Assembly: GCF_001310815.1 (NCBI RefSeq)
Contig: NZ_BAZK01000009.1
Coordinates: 124,001-188,000, forward strand
Direction of reading: 5' to 3'
Length of the DNA stretch: 64,000 bases
Source: Pseudovibrio denitrificans JCM 12308
GTDB lineage: Bacteria > Pseudomonadota > Alphaproteobacteria > Rhizobiales > Stappiaceae
Shown here: in pieces, positions 9,337 to 19,536 of the stretch
How positions within the stretch are numbered: the first letter of the stretch is position 1
Layout of the letters: every line of letters starts with the position of its first letter
Notes under the pieces: generated by a model
The model's database searches: none
Told to the model about the DNA's origin: nothing
What the model saw: the letters and a program-made list of their open reading frames with translations, nothing else
Made by a program: the position numbers and the translations under genes

Positions 9337-10646
9337 ATGGCACCGCATGAAGCGGGAAAGGCATGTCCTCAGCAAATGCAGAAGCTGACACCAATGCGTT
9401 CGACTGTGAAGTCGAACGCAAAGAAAGGATATCGCAAAGGAACTCATCGTCTTATTTCACCTTTAGAGACGATTGAGAGGGTGCAACCGCATTTGACTAA
9501 ATTTGGGATTACTCGAGTAGCGAATATCACTGGACTTGATAAAATTGGTCTCCCAGTAGTTTCTGTTTATCGACCAATGCTCGCTCTCTTGCAGTTTCTC
9601 AAGGTAAAGGCTTGGGACTTTCTGCTGCTAAGGCATCTGGTTTGATGGAAGCAATTGAGCTACATCATGCAGAAAATGTTAAACTGCCATTGAAGCTAGC
9701 AAGTCTAGCCGATGTTTCTCAGGAGGGGACCATTCTTGATGTTTCTAAACTCCCTCGCCAGTTTAAACAACAGTTACCGGCAGACCGCCAGATACTATGG
9801 TGTGAAGGGCACGACCTGATAGAAGATAATCCTATCTGGGTGCCATATGAGATGGTTCATACCAATTTCACGCTGCCGTTATCAGGTAGTAGTGGTTACT
9901 TTCAGATGAGTTCTAATGGGCTCGCCAGTGGCAATTGTTGGCAAGAAGCTGTAAGTCATGGGATCTGCGAACTAGTAGAGCGAGATGCGCTCGCTCTTTG
10001 GTCTGCTAGTGGTTCTACGACTTGTACAAAGAGCCGTCTCAACTTGGCGTCAGTTGAGGATCCGGATTGTCTTGCAGTGATGAAAATGCTTCGTGAAGCT
10101 GGGCAAGCTGTTGGAGTGTGGTCAATCACAACAGATATCGGGTTGCCAGCATTTGCATGTACGCTTGTTGACCTCCATCCTAATCATTTAGGACAGCTAT
10201 ATGTAAGTGACGGTAGTGGCTGCCACTGCTCTCGTGAGGTTGCTCTCTTGAGAGCGTTGACGGAAGCCGCCCAAACTCGACTAACCTTCATTGCTGGAGC
10301 GAGAGACGATGCTCACCGTGACTTTTTTGAGATAGCGAGAAATCGTGATCGGATTTTAGAAGTTCAGAGAAGAGTAATTGAAGGCGGAGAGAGTTCAGGA
10401 CTTCACTTCTCTGAAGTGCCTAGCTTTGAAGAGCAGAGTTTTGAGTATGACATTGCACGGCAAATAGAACAACTTCGTTCTGTCGGTATCGAGCAGTTGG
10501 CCATAGTTAATCTTGGTGGATATATTGAAGGTATTGATGTTGTACGAGTAGTTATTCCCGGTTTGGAAGGCCTGCACGATGCACCCGGCTATGTACCGGG
10601 CAAGCGTTTGAAACAGCAAAAGCGTTCTTGTGCTGGGGGTAGTTGA
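9337..10646 (+). CDS. YcaO cyclodehydratase/thioamidase (frameshifted as written)
   Basis: YcaO-domain enzyme, which uses ATP to activate backbone amides of a peptide and form azolines or thioamides. The first part (9337 to about 9576) has YRKGTHRLISP, ITRVANITGLDKIGLPVVSVYRP; the second continues one frame over with QGKGLGLSAAKASGLMEAIE, the ATP/Mg motif SSNGLASGN...EAVSHGICELVERDAL, and the typical end VVIPGLEGL...YVPGKR. A single missing base near 9575 (CCAATGC where CCAAATGC would restore NARSLAVSQGKG) explains the split. The TfuA partner gene follows with a 4-bp gap. TfuA-associated YcaO enzymes are linked to thioamides (methanogenic McrA, thioviridamide-type) and to trifolitoxin. Confidence 0.88.
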
Positions 10647-10650
10647 AATA

Positions 10651-12012
10651 ATGTCAGCAGTTGTTTTCGTTGGCCCAAGCCTTTCATTAGCTGAAGCAAA
10701 ATCCATTTTGGATGCCAGTTTCCAACCTCCAGTATCTCAAGGTGATGTTTATCGTGCTGTTGAGCGCGGCGCACGATTTATTGGGATTATAGATGGTTTC
10801 TTTGAGCAGGTCCCTGCTGTTTGGCATAAAGAAATCCTTTGGGCGTTGTCACAGGGTGTGCACGTTTATGGTGCGTCAAGCATGGGAGCGTTACGTGCGG
10901 CTGAACTAGTACCCTTTGGTATGGTTGGCATTGGTAAGGTATTTCAAGCTTTTCATGACGCCAAGCTTGAAGATGATGATGAAGTTGCAATTGCTCACGG
11001 GCCAGCAGAACTAGGATATCCAAAGCTGTCTGAAGCTATGGTTAATATTCGTGCAACCTTAGAGCGTGCTGAAAAAGAGAATGTGATATCGAAAGCATTT
11101 CGAGAGCTCTGCGAAAAAGAGAGCAAGTTATGTCATTTTCCAACACGTAGTTATGAGCGCCTGATGACGGTGTTGGAAGGGCAGGGAAATCGGGATGAGG
11201 CTTTACGATTTCGAAGTTGGTTACCGACTGGCAAGGTAGATATCAAGCATGAAGATGCCATGGAAATGCTTCATGTCATGTCAAAGCATCAGGCTCAGTC
11301 TTGCGGGCCTAAAGAAGTTTCATTCTCTTTTTCACATACAGATACTTGGGAAAAGCTTATCCGACAAACTGCTCCTGCAAAGGGAAGCGAAAAGCTTGAT
11401 GAAATGTTAGACGAGTTACGTCTTGATCCGATTTTGTACAACCAAATAATTGAAAGGGGTGTTGCCAGAGCTCTGGCATTAAAAGAAGCAGATCGGAAGG
11501 CAATTACGGAGCAACCAGAACGCTTCCAGCAAAAGCTTCATGCCTTTTTTGTTAGCCGTAATTTGATCGAGGGCCCGGAAATTCAGAAATGGCTACATAG
11601 CCAGAGGCTTGATACTGGTGAATTGATTTCTTTGATTAAGCGTGAACAGCGTGTTGAAGCCATAAAAATTGATCTGGAGTCTGAAATTAGAAAATCCTTA
11701 TTGGATGTTTTGCGCTCCACGGGGATATATGGCGACCTTCTTCAAAAAGTTACTGCCAAGAGCAAACTAATCTCAGATGGTCAGTTAAAGAGCTTTTTAA
11801 AAGGCGAAGATAATCTTTCTGAAGAACAGCTTCTAGATTGGCATTTTAATAAGCAGTTGGGTATTGGTGTTCCCGTTCATCTAGGCAGTCACATTGCTGA
11901 GTTAGGTCTGAAGAGCCGAAAGGCTTTTCTTCAGACCCTTATCAAGGATTACCTTTATAAGGTAGCGTTATCTTCAAGTCCTCAACTGGAAGATAGTGAA
12001 GCTACCAGCTGA
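10651..12012 (+). CDS. tfuA: TfuA-like protein, YcaO partner
   Basis: 453 residues. The N-terminal ~210 residues are a TfuA domain: SAVVFVGPSLSLAEAKSILDA, PPVSQGDVYRAVERGARFIGIIDGFFEQVPAVWHKEILWALS, VYGASSMGALRAAELVPFGMVGIG, all family landmarks. The C-terminal ~240 residues are helical and charged, with no recognised domain; TfuA proteins are often shorter, so this tail is notable. TfuA is thought to recruit sulfide or assist YcaO in thioamidation. I chose ATG 10651 because MSAVVFVGPS is the usual N-terminus; an upstream GTG at 10630 would overlap YcaO. The 3' end overlaps the convergent reductase gene by 31 bp. Confidence 0.88.
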   Translation: MSAVVFVGPSLSLAEAKSILDASFQPPVSQGDVYRAVERGARFIGIIDGFFEQVPAVWHKEILWALSQGVHVYGASSMGALRAAELVPFGMVGIGKVFQAFHDAKLEDDDEVAIAHGPAELGYPKLSEAMVNIRATLERAEKENVISKAFRELCEKESKLCHFPTRSYERLMTVLEGQGNRDEALRFRSWLPTGKVDIKHEDAMEMLHVMSKHQAQSCGPKEVSFSFSHTDTWEKLIRQTAPAKGSEKLDEMLDELRLDPILYNQIIERGVARALALKEADRKAITEQPERFQQKLHAFFVSRNLIEGPEIQKWLHSQRLDTGELISLIKREQRVEAIKIDLESEIRKSLLDVLRSTGIYGDLLQKVTAKSKLISDGQLKSFLKGEDNLSEEQLLDWHFNKQLGIGVPVHLGSHIAELGLKSRKAFLQTLIKDYLYKVALSSSPQLEDSEATS

Positions 12013-12871
12013 GTAAGATGGTCTTTGATTGGCCGTGGGCGGAAACCCAAAATCTGCTGAGCCTCCGTGTTGTCGACCTCGCAGCCCTCATTTACGCACA
12101 CAGTCATCAAGCCTGAAAAGGTCTGCATCATAGGATCTTCTGATGCAGACATTGTATCCAACTGCTCTTGAGGTATATTTTCGCGTTTAAAAGATTTGCC
12201 AGTAAGGTTTTCGCAGAGCAAGATAATATCTTGCTGACTGAGTGCCTCGGGGCCTCCGACTTTAAGTATACGGTTTCTAGCTTCTGGAGCTTTGACGCTT
12301 GTGCTGATGGCTTCACATACATCATCAATTGCAATCCAGGAAACCTTGCCTTCCCCGCCGCCAAACGTCAGAATAGCATTGGTCTCAGGATTTATACCGG
12401 TCGGCGCTGTCAGCCAAGATTCTTGAAAATGTGGGGCTTGAATAATTGTATAATCCATTCCACTAGCTTGCAGGGAGGCCTCGACGGCTCGTTTAGCGCT
12501 CTGGAGCGGAAATGTTCCCTGAAATTCAGGAAATGAAACAAAAACAAAATGTTTGACACCGCATTCTTTCGCAAGAGTCACAAGGTTTATTTGACCTTGG
12601 TGGTCAACGCTTTCAAAGGTGTCGGTCTCGCTTGGCCTAGAGACAGATGTTGCCGTAGAGACAACTGTATCCACTCCTATGCAGCTAACTTTAAAGAAGT
12701 AGGGTCCTTTAAATCTGCTACTACAACTTCAGCTCCAAGTGTTTTTAGTGTCTCAACAACTTCTTGGTTGCTGTTACGGCGCACCATTGCTCTGACCGAC
12801 TGATCTTTTGCAATTAAGTTTTTGCAGACTCTTGAACCGAGTTCTCCGGTTGCTCCAACAACGAGGATCAT
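11982..12871 (-). CDS. NmrA/SDR-type NAD(P)-binding reductase (frameshifted as written)
   Basis: Atypical short-chain reductase of the NmrA type. The N-terminal MILVVGATGELGSRVCKNLIAK is the dinucleotide motif with NmrA spacing; GAEVVVADLKDPTSLKLA and GVDTVVSTA follow in the next frame after a missing base near 12683. The second part has VKHFVFVSFPEF, ALQASGMDYTIIQAPHF, ILKVGGPEALSQQDI, the normal family layout. Total about 296 residues. AGGGAAA precedes the ATG. It points toward tfuA and may act on the RiPP or on a redox signal; the family includes NAD(P)H sensors without activity, so function is open. Confidence 0.82.
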
Positions 12872-12913
12872 TTTATTTCCCTATAAAATGGCATGATTCT
12901 AATGCTATGTAGT

Positions 12914-15900
12914 TTACAGATAATTTGAGGCTTCAGCTTGAAATAATGCTTCTTTTGCGTGTCTGAGCACCTCGAGATGGTCTTTTTCAGAGAAGGCTGC
13001 TGTTATACCTTCTAAGGCAAGCTCAACCTTATCAGGGAGCTTGAGCTGAATATGGTGCAGCAAGCTTAATGCACAATCATTTAGTCTTTTTACATCTCTC
13101 TCTTCAAACGAGATCTTTAATTCTACAATGACGGCAGTCCATTTCATGGAATAATCAAACGAAAGAGAAGACCAAATTTCTTTTGCTTTCTTAATTTTTA
13201 CTTTGGCAAAATCGAGATTTTCTTTTTTAAAGAACACCCATCCCAAAGAGGCATAAGCAACTCCGACGTAGTCCATCATCTGAGCTTTGCCTGCTGATCT
13301 CAACAGCTTGTGTGCAGCATTTTCAGTTTTCGCTATATTGCCCATTCTCCGCAATAAAATCACGTAATAGCAAAGTGATCGGACTTCGCTGCTAGTATCG
13401 CCAACTTGCTTTGATCGCTCCAATGCCTCTTCTAACACTTGTTTTGCTTCAGTTAGTTCTCCGGCAAACAATAAAAGAAATCCGAGCTCAAATTGAGCAA
13501 AGGAGGTTTCTATCTCTAAGTTGGCGCTAGTTGCAGCTGATAGTAATTGGCGTCCCAATAGAACAGTTTGCTGATCAACTTGATATCGATCACGCCGCAA
13601 ATTTCTAAATATTTGAGTGAGATAAAATTGATAGCGATGTTGAGGTAGACCGCTATCTTCAACTAAAACTTGCGTTTCGGATATCTCTATGTCCATTAAG
13701 CGAGAGTTCGCAGCCCAATAATGTGTCCATAATCGACCAAGTTTCACTTCTATATGTTCATTCACCCAGTTTATCGAAGAGTTAGGTTTTGAATACAAGA
13801 TGCGTTCAGCCTCATCATAAGCTGACAAAGCATCGTCGTGTCGATGTTCTGCTTCAAAAGTCTTTCCAGAAAGTCGATATAGGCGAGCTTTGGTAATTAC
13901 GTCGCTTGGTTGGCGTTCGAGAGCATCTACCACTTGTGCGCGGGCGAGTTCATAACTTCTTGTGAGAGAGTATAGTTGAGCTAAAGCAATGTTAACTGAG
14001 ATAGCTCGGTGTTCCAGTATTGCTGCCTTCCTGTTTCTGTTTTCTCTGCTTTTTTGATTTCTGATAAAGCAGCCTTATTTAATCTCGTGGCTTCATCATT
14101 GGCGTGCTGGTGATGAGCAAAGTCAGCGGCAAATCGCAAATGTCGTGCAGCACGTGCTGGAACGCCTGCACAAGACCAGTGGTGGCCCAGGCGTGCGTCG
14201 ATAGTTTCTGGTTTGAGTGCGTTGGTTCTTAAGTTATCGAGCTTTCTTGCAATCTTTTCATGAAGCTCTCGACGTTGATGCGAGGAAAGTTGGTGCTCTG
14301 TAACTTCTCGAATTTTGTCGTGTAAAAAGCGGAAGCCATCTTTTTCGTCGGCTTCCAGAACTTGGCGCTCAACTAGTTCATTAATTATCTGGCCTAAGTT
14401 TTCTTCGTGTAATTGCATAACGGACGAGACAAGTTCTGTCTCGAACACGCGGCCTAAAAGTGCAGCGCAATCAAGCGCTTTACGCGCTTCTGGAGTGAGC
14501 CGGCTAATACGTAACTTAATCAGTTCACTTAATGAGTTAGGAAGCGGGAGTTGCTTAAAGCAGTATGCTTCGGAGGAAGTATGATGCGTGAAGTTCCATT
14601 TACCAGATCTGTCGCGTTGAAGTAAGTGTTCGGCAACTGCGGTGCGCAAATACTCCGCAATGAAAAATGGGTTGCCATTACTCTGCTCGAAAAGAAACTC
14701 GGCAAAGTTTTGGGGAATCTCTTCAGTCGCGAGCATGCCGCACGCTAGTTTTTCTACATCTCCAATGCCCATTCTTTCTAATAATACTTCGCGCACGCAG
14801 TTTGACTTAAGCATGGAGCTCACTTGCTGAGTTTTTTCCTCAGTTCTCATCGTTCCGAGTATGAGTACTGCTATGCCCTCCAGACCTTCTTTCGTAAGAA
14901 ACTCCAAAAATGCGATGGATAGTTCGTCTGCCCATTGAAGATCATCTAAGATCAATAGAAGGGGAGTTGCCTGAGAATACGAGGCTAAAACACTACGTAA
15001 AGCATTGAATAAGCGATTAAGATATTGATCAGCCTCAAGCTTTGGAGCGAGGGGGAGATGTTTGACCCAGGTGAGAGATTTTATACTAGCGGAATATTCT
15101 GAGAGTATTGCTGCGTGTTCACTCAAAATATTTTCATATACTTCTAATCCTTTTTCAGTGCAGTAGTCGGCTATATGATCTAACAAATGCAAGAAAGGAT
15201 AAAGTGGTTGAGTTACTGGCTTGGGTTGGGTGTCATGCCTTCCTCGGAATGAGCACTCGCAAGTAGTAACTGAGATTCCAGTCTTCAGTACTCTTTTGGC
15301 AATCTCTGATGCAAAACGTGTTTTTCCTAATCCACTTTCTCCGAATGCTATTACAACTTGGCCTTTACCGTTTTTTGCTTGGATTAGACGGTCTTCTATG
15401 TCTGCTTGTATCTTTGAGTTTTCTATAAATGATGCACGATAAAGATAAGAGTGTCCCGTCGACGGCGTACTAGGCCAATGGGGACGTTGCACTCCCAATG
15501 TTTCGATAATTTGCAAAATTGTTTCTGCATAACCAATTCGCTGGTCTGTAGATTTTGAGAGGAGAGACATGATCATGTCATTAAGTGCTTTCGGAACACC
15601 ATGGACAAGATCTGATGGGTTAATCGGGTTACGCTCAAGATGTCCATGAAGAACTTGAACTCGCGAACCACTAAAGGGTTTAAGTCCTGTAACAAGTTCG
15701 TACAGAATACATCCTAAGCTGTATAGATCGCATCGCGCATCGAGGGTTTCATTTAAGATTTGCTCAGGTGCCATAAAAAATGGTGAACCACTAGTTGCTT
15801 GGGCGTCCTCAAGAACCTCTCTACCTACTGTACCTCGAACTTCTGAGACGAGTCCGAAGTCAACGAGAACGGGATACATATTTTCTAAGATGAATATGTT

Positions 15901-16467
15901 GTCAGGTTTTAGATCGCGATGAATAATGCCTGAGCTATGTACATACGAAAGAACTTCGCAAATGCCATAGGTGAGCGTTAACACGTCTTTCAATCGACCA
16001 GCTGCTGCATCGCTTGAGCGGTTTGTTAAAAATTTGTAATCCTTGAACTCGACGCTTTCGCGTAAGTTTATCTCACCTACTTGCGTAATTGTTGTGTCTG
16101 AATCTTGCCCTGGTAAGAATACATTAGAAGCATTATTTACATAGCGTTTAGTTCTTTGAGATGACCAAATTTGCTTAGTTACATTTGTAAGCGTTGGCGC
16201 TTCTATCACTTCCATTGCATGCCATGGAAGTCCATCAGATACGCCATGGTCCAAAATTTGCACAACCCCAGGGTGCTGAATCTTGGCAAGAGATCTAATC
16301 TCCTGTCGGAGTTGATTTAACTTAGTAGCTTCATGTTTGGTCGCCATTTTGATAGCGACTTGTTTGCCTGAGGCCGTATGTTCACCAACGAACACAACCC
16401 CCATACCCCCTTGCCCTATCTGCTTGAGTACTCTGTAGGGACCTAACTGTTTTTTTGTACGTTGCAT
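12914..16467 (-). CDS. Ser/Thr protein kinase-ATPase-TPR signalling protein (frameshifted as written)
   Basis: About 1185 residues across one missing base near 13994. Domains in order: eukaryotic-type kinase (residues 9-310: IGQGGMGVVF glycine loop, AIKMA lysine, IIHRDLKPDNI catalytic loop, LVDFGLVS DFG-equivalent, SPFFMAPEQ); AAA/STAND-type ATPase (FGESGLGKTR Walker A near 375, LLLILDDLQWAD Walker B); helical linker; and C-terminal TPR-like repeats (the 12914-13933 part, for example ALSAYDEAERILY, EAKQVLEEALERS). The build resembles PknK and related kinases that sense a signal via the repeat arm and phosphorylate regulators. There is no membrane segment, so it is cytosolic. It is the next gene beyond the RiPP cluster, and its AT-rich base use matches that cluster. 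Confidence 0.85.
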
Positions 16468-16664
16468 CTGAGTATCTATTACTAAAATTTTCTAATAATA
16501 TATCAGATGTAGTGTTGTTGATCGATGTATGAAAAATTTTTGTTTTGCCTTCATTGGAGAAAAGAAAAATGGCTGAGACTCAGGCAAATCAATAGTTAAA
16601 AGAGCTAATTCCCAAAGTAATTTGCTCTTACTTCTTCATTGTTACACGTTCTATAAAACTCATC
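16468..16664. other. Short gene-free gap between kinase and DeoR gene
   Basis: 197 bp, AT-rich next to the kinase start and becoming GC-balanced toward deoR. It marks the right-hand end of the AT-rich segment. No gene, tRNA or integration repeat is visible here. Confidence 0.4.
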
Positions 16665-17441
16665 TCACATCACCACATTCAGCTGAACGTTGTTGCTGTT
16701 TAGGATTTTTACTAGGTCGGTGGGTGGTTCTTTGTCGGTGAAGAGGGCGGTGACGTCTTTTATGTTGCCGAGTTCTACGGCGGCGGAGGTTGAGAACTTG
16801 GTGGCGTCGGCGGCGATGAAGGTGTTGCGGGCGGTGCTCATTACGGCCTGGACAATGGCAACCTCGTTGAAGTCATAGTCCAGCATTGTGCCGTCCGTAT
16901 CGATTGAGCCGAGGCTGGTGATCAAGTAGTCGACGCGGAACTTCTTGACGAACTCAAGCGCTGTTGTGCCGATGATGCCGCTGTTGTTGCTGCGCAGTTT
17001 GCCACCCGGAACCATCACATCAAAATCAGGTTTGCTATAAAGTACGTTGGCAACACGAAGGCTGTTGGTGATCACGCGCAGGCCACTACGCTTGAGCAAG
17101 TGGTTAGCGATGATCTCTGTTGTGGAGCCGATGGACACAAAGACGGTGCTGTTGTCAGAAATCGAACTTGCGATTGCTTCGGCAATTGCTTCCTTTTCTT
17201 CGGTTTCGGAAACCTGTCTGACTTCATAATCCAGGTTGACGACGCTGGAACACCTGCCAGCACCACCATGATGCCGGATGAGCAGTTTTTGTGCTGCTAA
17301 TCGCTTGATATCTCTACGAATTGTCTGAGCTGATACGTCCAGCGCGCTGGCTAGCTCTTCAACGCTGGCATAGCCTTTTTCATTGACGTAATTCACCAGT
17401 CGCTCGTGGCGCGGGTTTCCAATGATGACCGTATCAACCAT
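16665..17441 (-). CDS. yihW: DeoR-family regulator of the sulfoquinovose island (YihW-like)
   Basis: 258-residue DeoR regulator: N-terminal winged helix (RHERLVNYVNEKGYASVEELASALDVSAQTIRRDIKRLAAQKLL) and DeoR C-terminal sugar-phosphate sensor (VFVSIGSTTEIIANHLL, VMVPGGKLRSNNSGIIG, FIAADATKF). Located just downstream of the YihV-type kinase on the same strand, as yihW lies beside the E. coli yih genes, where YihW responds to sulfoquinovose or its intermediates. Shared motifs upstream of the kinase, reductase, aldolase and isomerase genes are its likely operators. The specific symbol is by context and similarity and less certain than the family. Confidence 0.85.
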   Translation of the reverse strand: MVDTVIIGNPRHERLVNYVNEKGYASVEELASALDVSAQTIRRDIKRLAAQKLLIRHHGGAGRCSSVVNLDYEVRQVSETEEKEAIAEAIASSISDNSTVFVSIGSTTEIIANHLLKRSGLRVITNSLRVANVLYSKPDFDVMVPGGKLRSNNSGIIGTTALEFVKKFRVDYLITSLGSIDTDGTMLDYDFNEVAIVQAVMSTARNTFIAADATKFSTSAAVELGNIKDVTALFTDKEPPTDLVKILNSNNVQLNVVM

Positions 17442-17493
17442 AGAGGCCTCAAAATCTCTGATCAGAAAACAACAAAAATGCGTATAGGACAGC

Positions 17494-17501
17494 TGATCAT
17501 T
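17494..17501. promoter_or_regulatory. TGATCATT core, possible extra DeoR site
   Basis: TGATCATT in the 102-bp gap between the kinase and deoR genes. It is the same core as the TGATCATTTTTA copies at 18466-18477 and 21408-21419. A short motif, so chance is possible. Confidence 0.3.
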
Positions 17502-17543
17502 CTGTCAAAACGAAAGCTCTGGCAGGCTTGCCGGAGCATTTTT

Positions 17544-18437
17544 TCAGGCATCAGCCTTCAGGAATGCCTCAACACTGGTGCGATCCGGGATTCCATCCCG
17601 TCCACCAAGACGCGTACACTTGAGCGCGGCCACTGCGCTGGAGAATGTAACGGCCTCTCTGGGCGTCATTTTCTCAGCAATTGCAACGGCAAAGGCACCG
17701 TGGAACACATCTCCTGCACCTGTGGTGTCTTTCACATCCACTTTGAAGCCAGCCTGGTGGCAGATCTCGTCTCCCTCCAGCCAGTAACATCCTTCAGAGC
17801 CAACTGTGACATAGAGTTTAGCGTTTGTTTTCGTTTGCGCAATGCGCAACCCTGCCACAGGGTCATCAACCTGTGAGAATTTCGCCAGACCCGGCTCAGA
17901 GAAAGCAACATGATCGGCCAGTTCTACCAAATCCGTTATATCTTGGGGGGTTACGTCCCCATCAAGGACGGTAGGAACACCCGCTTTCTTCGCTTCTTTG
18001 AGGGCAAAGTGAGCGCCTTGATGCCAACGGACGTCGGCCAGAAGGGCGTTGTAGCGCGCAAAATCAACTTTTTCGAGCCATCTGGTTTCAGGAGAGAGTT
18101 GGTCACCTTGGTAATTTATGATCATTCGCTCACCGTGATCATCTACCAAAATAGCCGAGAAGGACGAGCTGGCACCGGCAATCTGGTGGAGATGCTGAGT
18201 GTTTACATTGTAACCAGCCAACTCTTTGATCATGCTCGTGGCGACGTCATCTGTGCCAGCACGGCCTATGAAATCAACCGGATACCCAAGTTTACTTACG
18301 GCCACAGCCGCGGTTGCAGCCGGGCCTCCCCCAATCTCAAAGTAATCCGAAGCGACAAACTTACCTCCGGTGGTGGGCAACTGTTCGACTCTGAAAACAC
18401 GATCCAGAACTGTGATGCCAACGCACGCAATGACCAT
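17544..18437 (-). CDS. yihV: Sulfofructose kinase (YihV/PfkB family)
   Basis: 297-residue PfkB-family kinase, expected to make 6-deoxy-6-sulfofructose-1-phosphate from sulfofructose and ATP. It strongly resembles my recollection of E. coli YihV over its whole length: CVGITVLDRVF...LPTTGGKFVA, EIGGGPAATAAVAVSKLG, VDFIGRAGTDD, LLADVRWHQGA, VLDGDVTPQDI, AFSEPGLAKF, and the catalytic DTTGAGDVFHGAFAVA then ALKCTRLGGRDGIP. ATG is preceded by GGAGAGATAA. Divergent from the YihU-type reductase, sharing a 191-bp promoter region. Confidence 0.9.
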   Translation of the reverse strand: MVIACVGITVLDRVFRVEQLPTTGGKFVASDYFEIGGGPAATAAVAVSKLGYPVDFIGRAGTDDVATSMIKELAGYNVNTQHLHQIAGASSSFSAILVDDHGERMIINYQGDQLSPETRWLEKVDFARYNALLADVRWHQGAHFALKEAKKAGVPTVLDGDVTPQDITDLVELADHVAFSEPGLAKFSQVDDPVAGLRIAQTKTNAKLYVTVGSEGCYWLEGDEICHQAGFKVDVKDTTGAGDVFHGAFAVAIAEKMTPREAVTFSSAVAALKCTRLGGRDGIPDRTSVEAFLKADA

Positions 18438-18628
18438 TTATCTCTCCGTTATTATACGCAGATTCTGATCATTTTTAGCGGATACAGACCAGATATTGCG
18501 TGTTATTACTCATGTGTGTACAAATTTATCACCAAAAAAAGACAAAAACAATCACAGTGTGTTGTAATTTGCGCATCTTCAGTACTAAATGAACACAATG
18601 ACAGTACTAACCATGACGAGGCACAGAC
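18438..18628. promoter_or_regulatory. Divergent promoter/operator region of the sulfoglycolysis genes
   Basis: Intergenic region between the kinase and SLA reductase genes. It holds TGATCATTTTTA (18466-18477), repeated in inverted orientation upstream of the aldolase (21408-21419); TATTACTCAT (18504-18513), repeated upstream of the isomerase (22754-22763); and TATCACCAAA (18527-18536), repeated at 22704-22713. Shared short motifs at each promoter of one pathway suggest common control by the DeoR regulator. Confidence 0.5.
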
Positions 18629-19521
18629 ATGGCAACAGTTGGATTTATCGGGTTGGGCCAAATGGGACAACCTATGGCGACGAACTTGGCCAAAGGTGGT
18701 CATACGCTGCGTGTTCATGATGTTAGTGCAGAGGCTGTTGCTCCATGGTTGCCAATGGCGCCGTTGCTGCAAGCAGTCCGGCAGAGGCTGCAGGTGGGGC
18801 GGATTTTGTTGTAACCATGCTGCCAAACGGGGCGTTGGTTCGTGAAACTCTGATGGGTGAAAACGGTGTTGCGACAACGCTCTCCAAAGATGCGCTGGTG
18901 ATTGATATGTCCACGGTGCATCCGCTGGAAACGGATGCGATGATTGCTGATATGGCGAAGCTTGGTTTTTCCATGATGGAAGCGCCGGTTGGCCGAACGT
19001 CCGACCATGCGATTGCTGGTACTCTGCTGGTTCTGGCTGGTGGCACGAAAGAGCAGATCGCAAAAGCGCAGCCGCTCTTTGATCTGATGGGATCTGACAC
19101 GGTGGATGCGGGTGGCCCGGGCAAGGGCATTCGCGTCAAGATCATCAACAATTACATGAGCATTGCGCTCAACACACTGTCGGCAGAAGCGGTTGCTCTG
19201 TCAGAAGCCATTGGGCTTGAGTTTGATGCGGCCATGTCTGTCATGAGCGGAACGCCAGCAGGCAAAGGGCACTTCACCACCACGTGGCCCAATAAGGTGC
19301 TGGCTGGTGATCTGAGCCCCGCGTTCATGATTGACCATGCGCACAAGGATCTGGGTATTGCGCTCGATCTTGCCAATCAGGTGGGGGTGCCGATGCCAAT
19401 GGGGGCAGCTTCCCGCGAAACCTACAATATCGCGCGCAGTGCAGGGCGAGGGCGTCAGGACTGGTCCGCCGTTCTAGAGCAATTGCGTGCGCTTTCAGGG
19501 CTTGAAACCAAAGCAAAGTAA
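18629..19521 (+). CDS. yihU: Sulfolactaldehyde reductase (YihU-like; frameshifted as written)
   Basis: About 298 residues in the 3-hydroxyisobutyrate dehydrogenase family; in sulfoglycolysis YihU reduces 3-sulfolactaldehyde to 2,3-dihydroxypropane sulfonate (DHPS) with NADH. Visible: Rossmann [63 protein letters not shown], catalytic Lys in [30 protein letters not shown] segment, [18 protein letters not shown] and [10 protein letters not shown], all very close to E. coli YihU as I recall it. A missing base near 18742 splits the frame. First gene of the plus-strand run. Confidence 0.88.
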
Positions 19522-19536
19522 AATCGGGAGGTTCCA

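Noticed and set aside
9363..9473. 36-residue ORF inside the start of the YcaO gene (MSSANAEADTNAF...), with a GGGAAAGG before its ATG, as a second precursor peptide
   Set aside because: It overlaps clearly conserved YcaO coding sequence (YRKGTHRLISP) in another frame; there is no independent sign of coding, so the upstream 91-aa ORF is the better precursor.
17910..18845. 311-aa plus-strand ORF across the kinase gene and the divergent promoter
   Set aside because: Runs antisense to the YihV-type kinase and then through the operator region into the reductase in the wrong frame; no motif.
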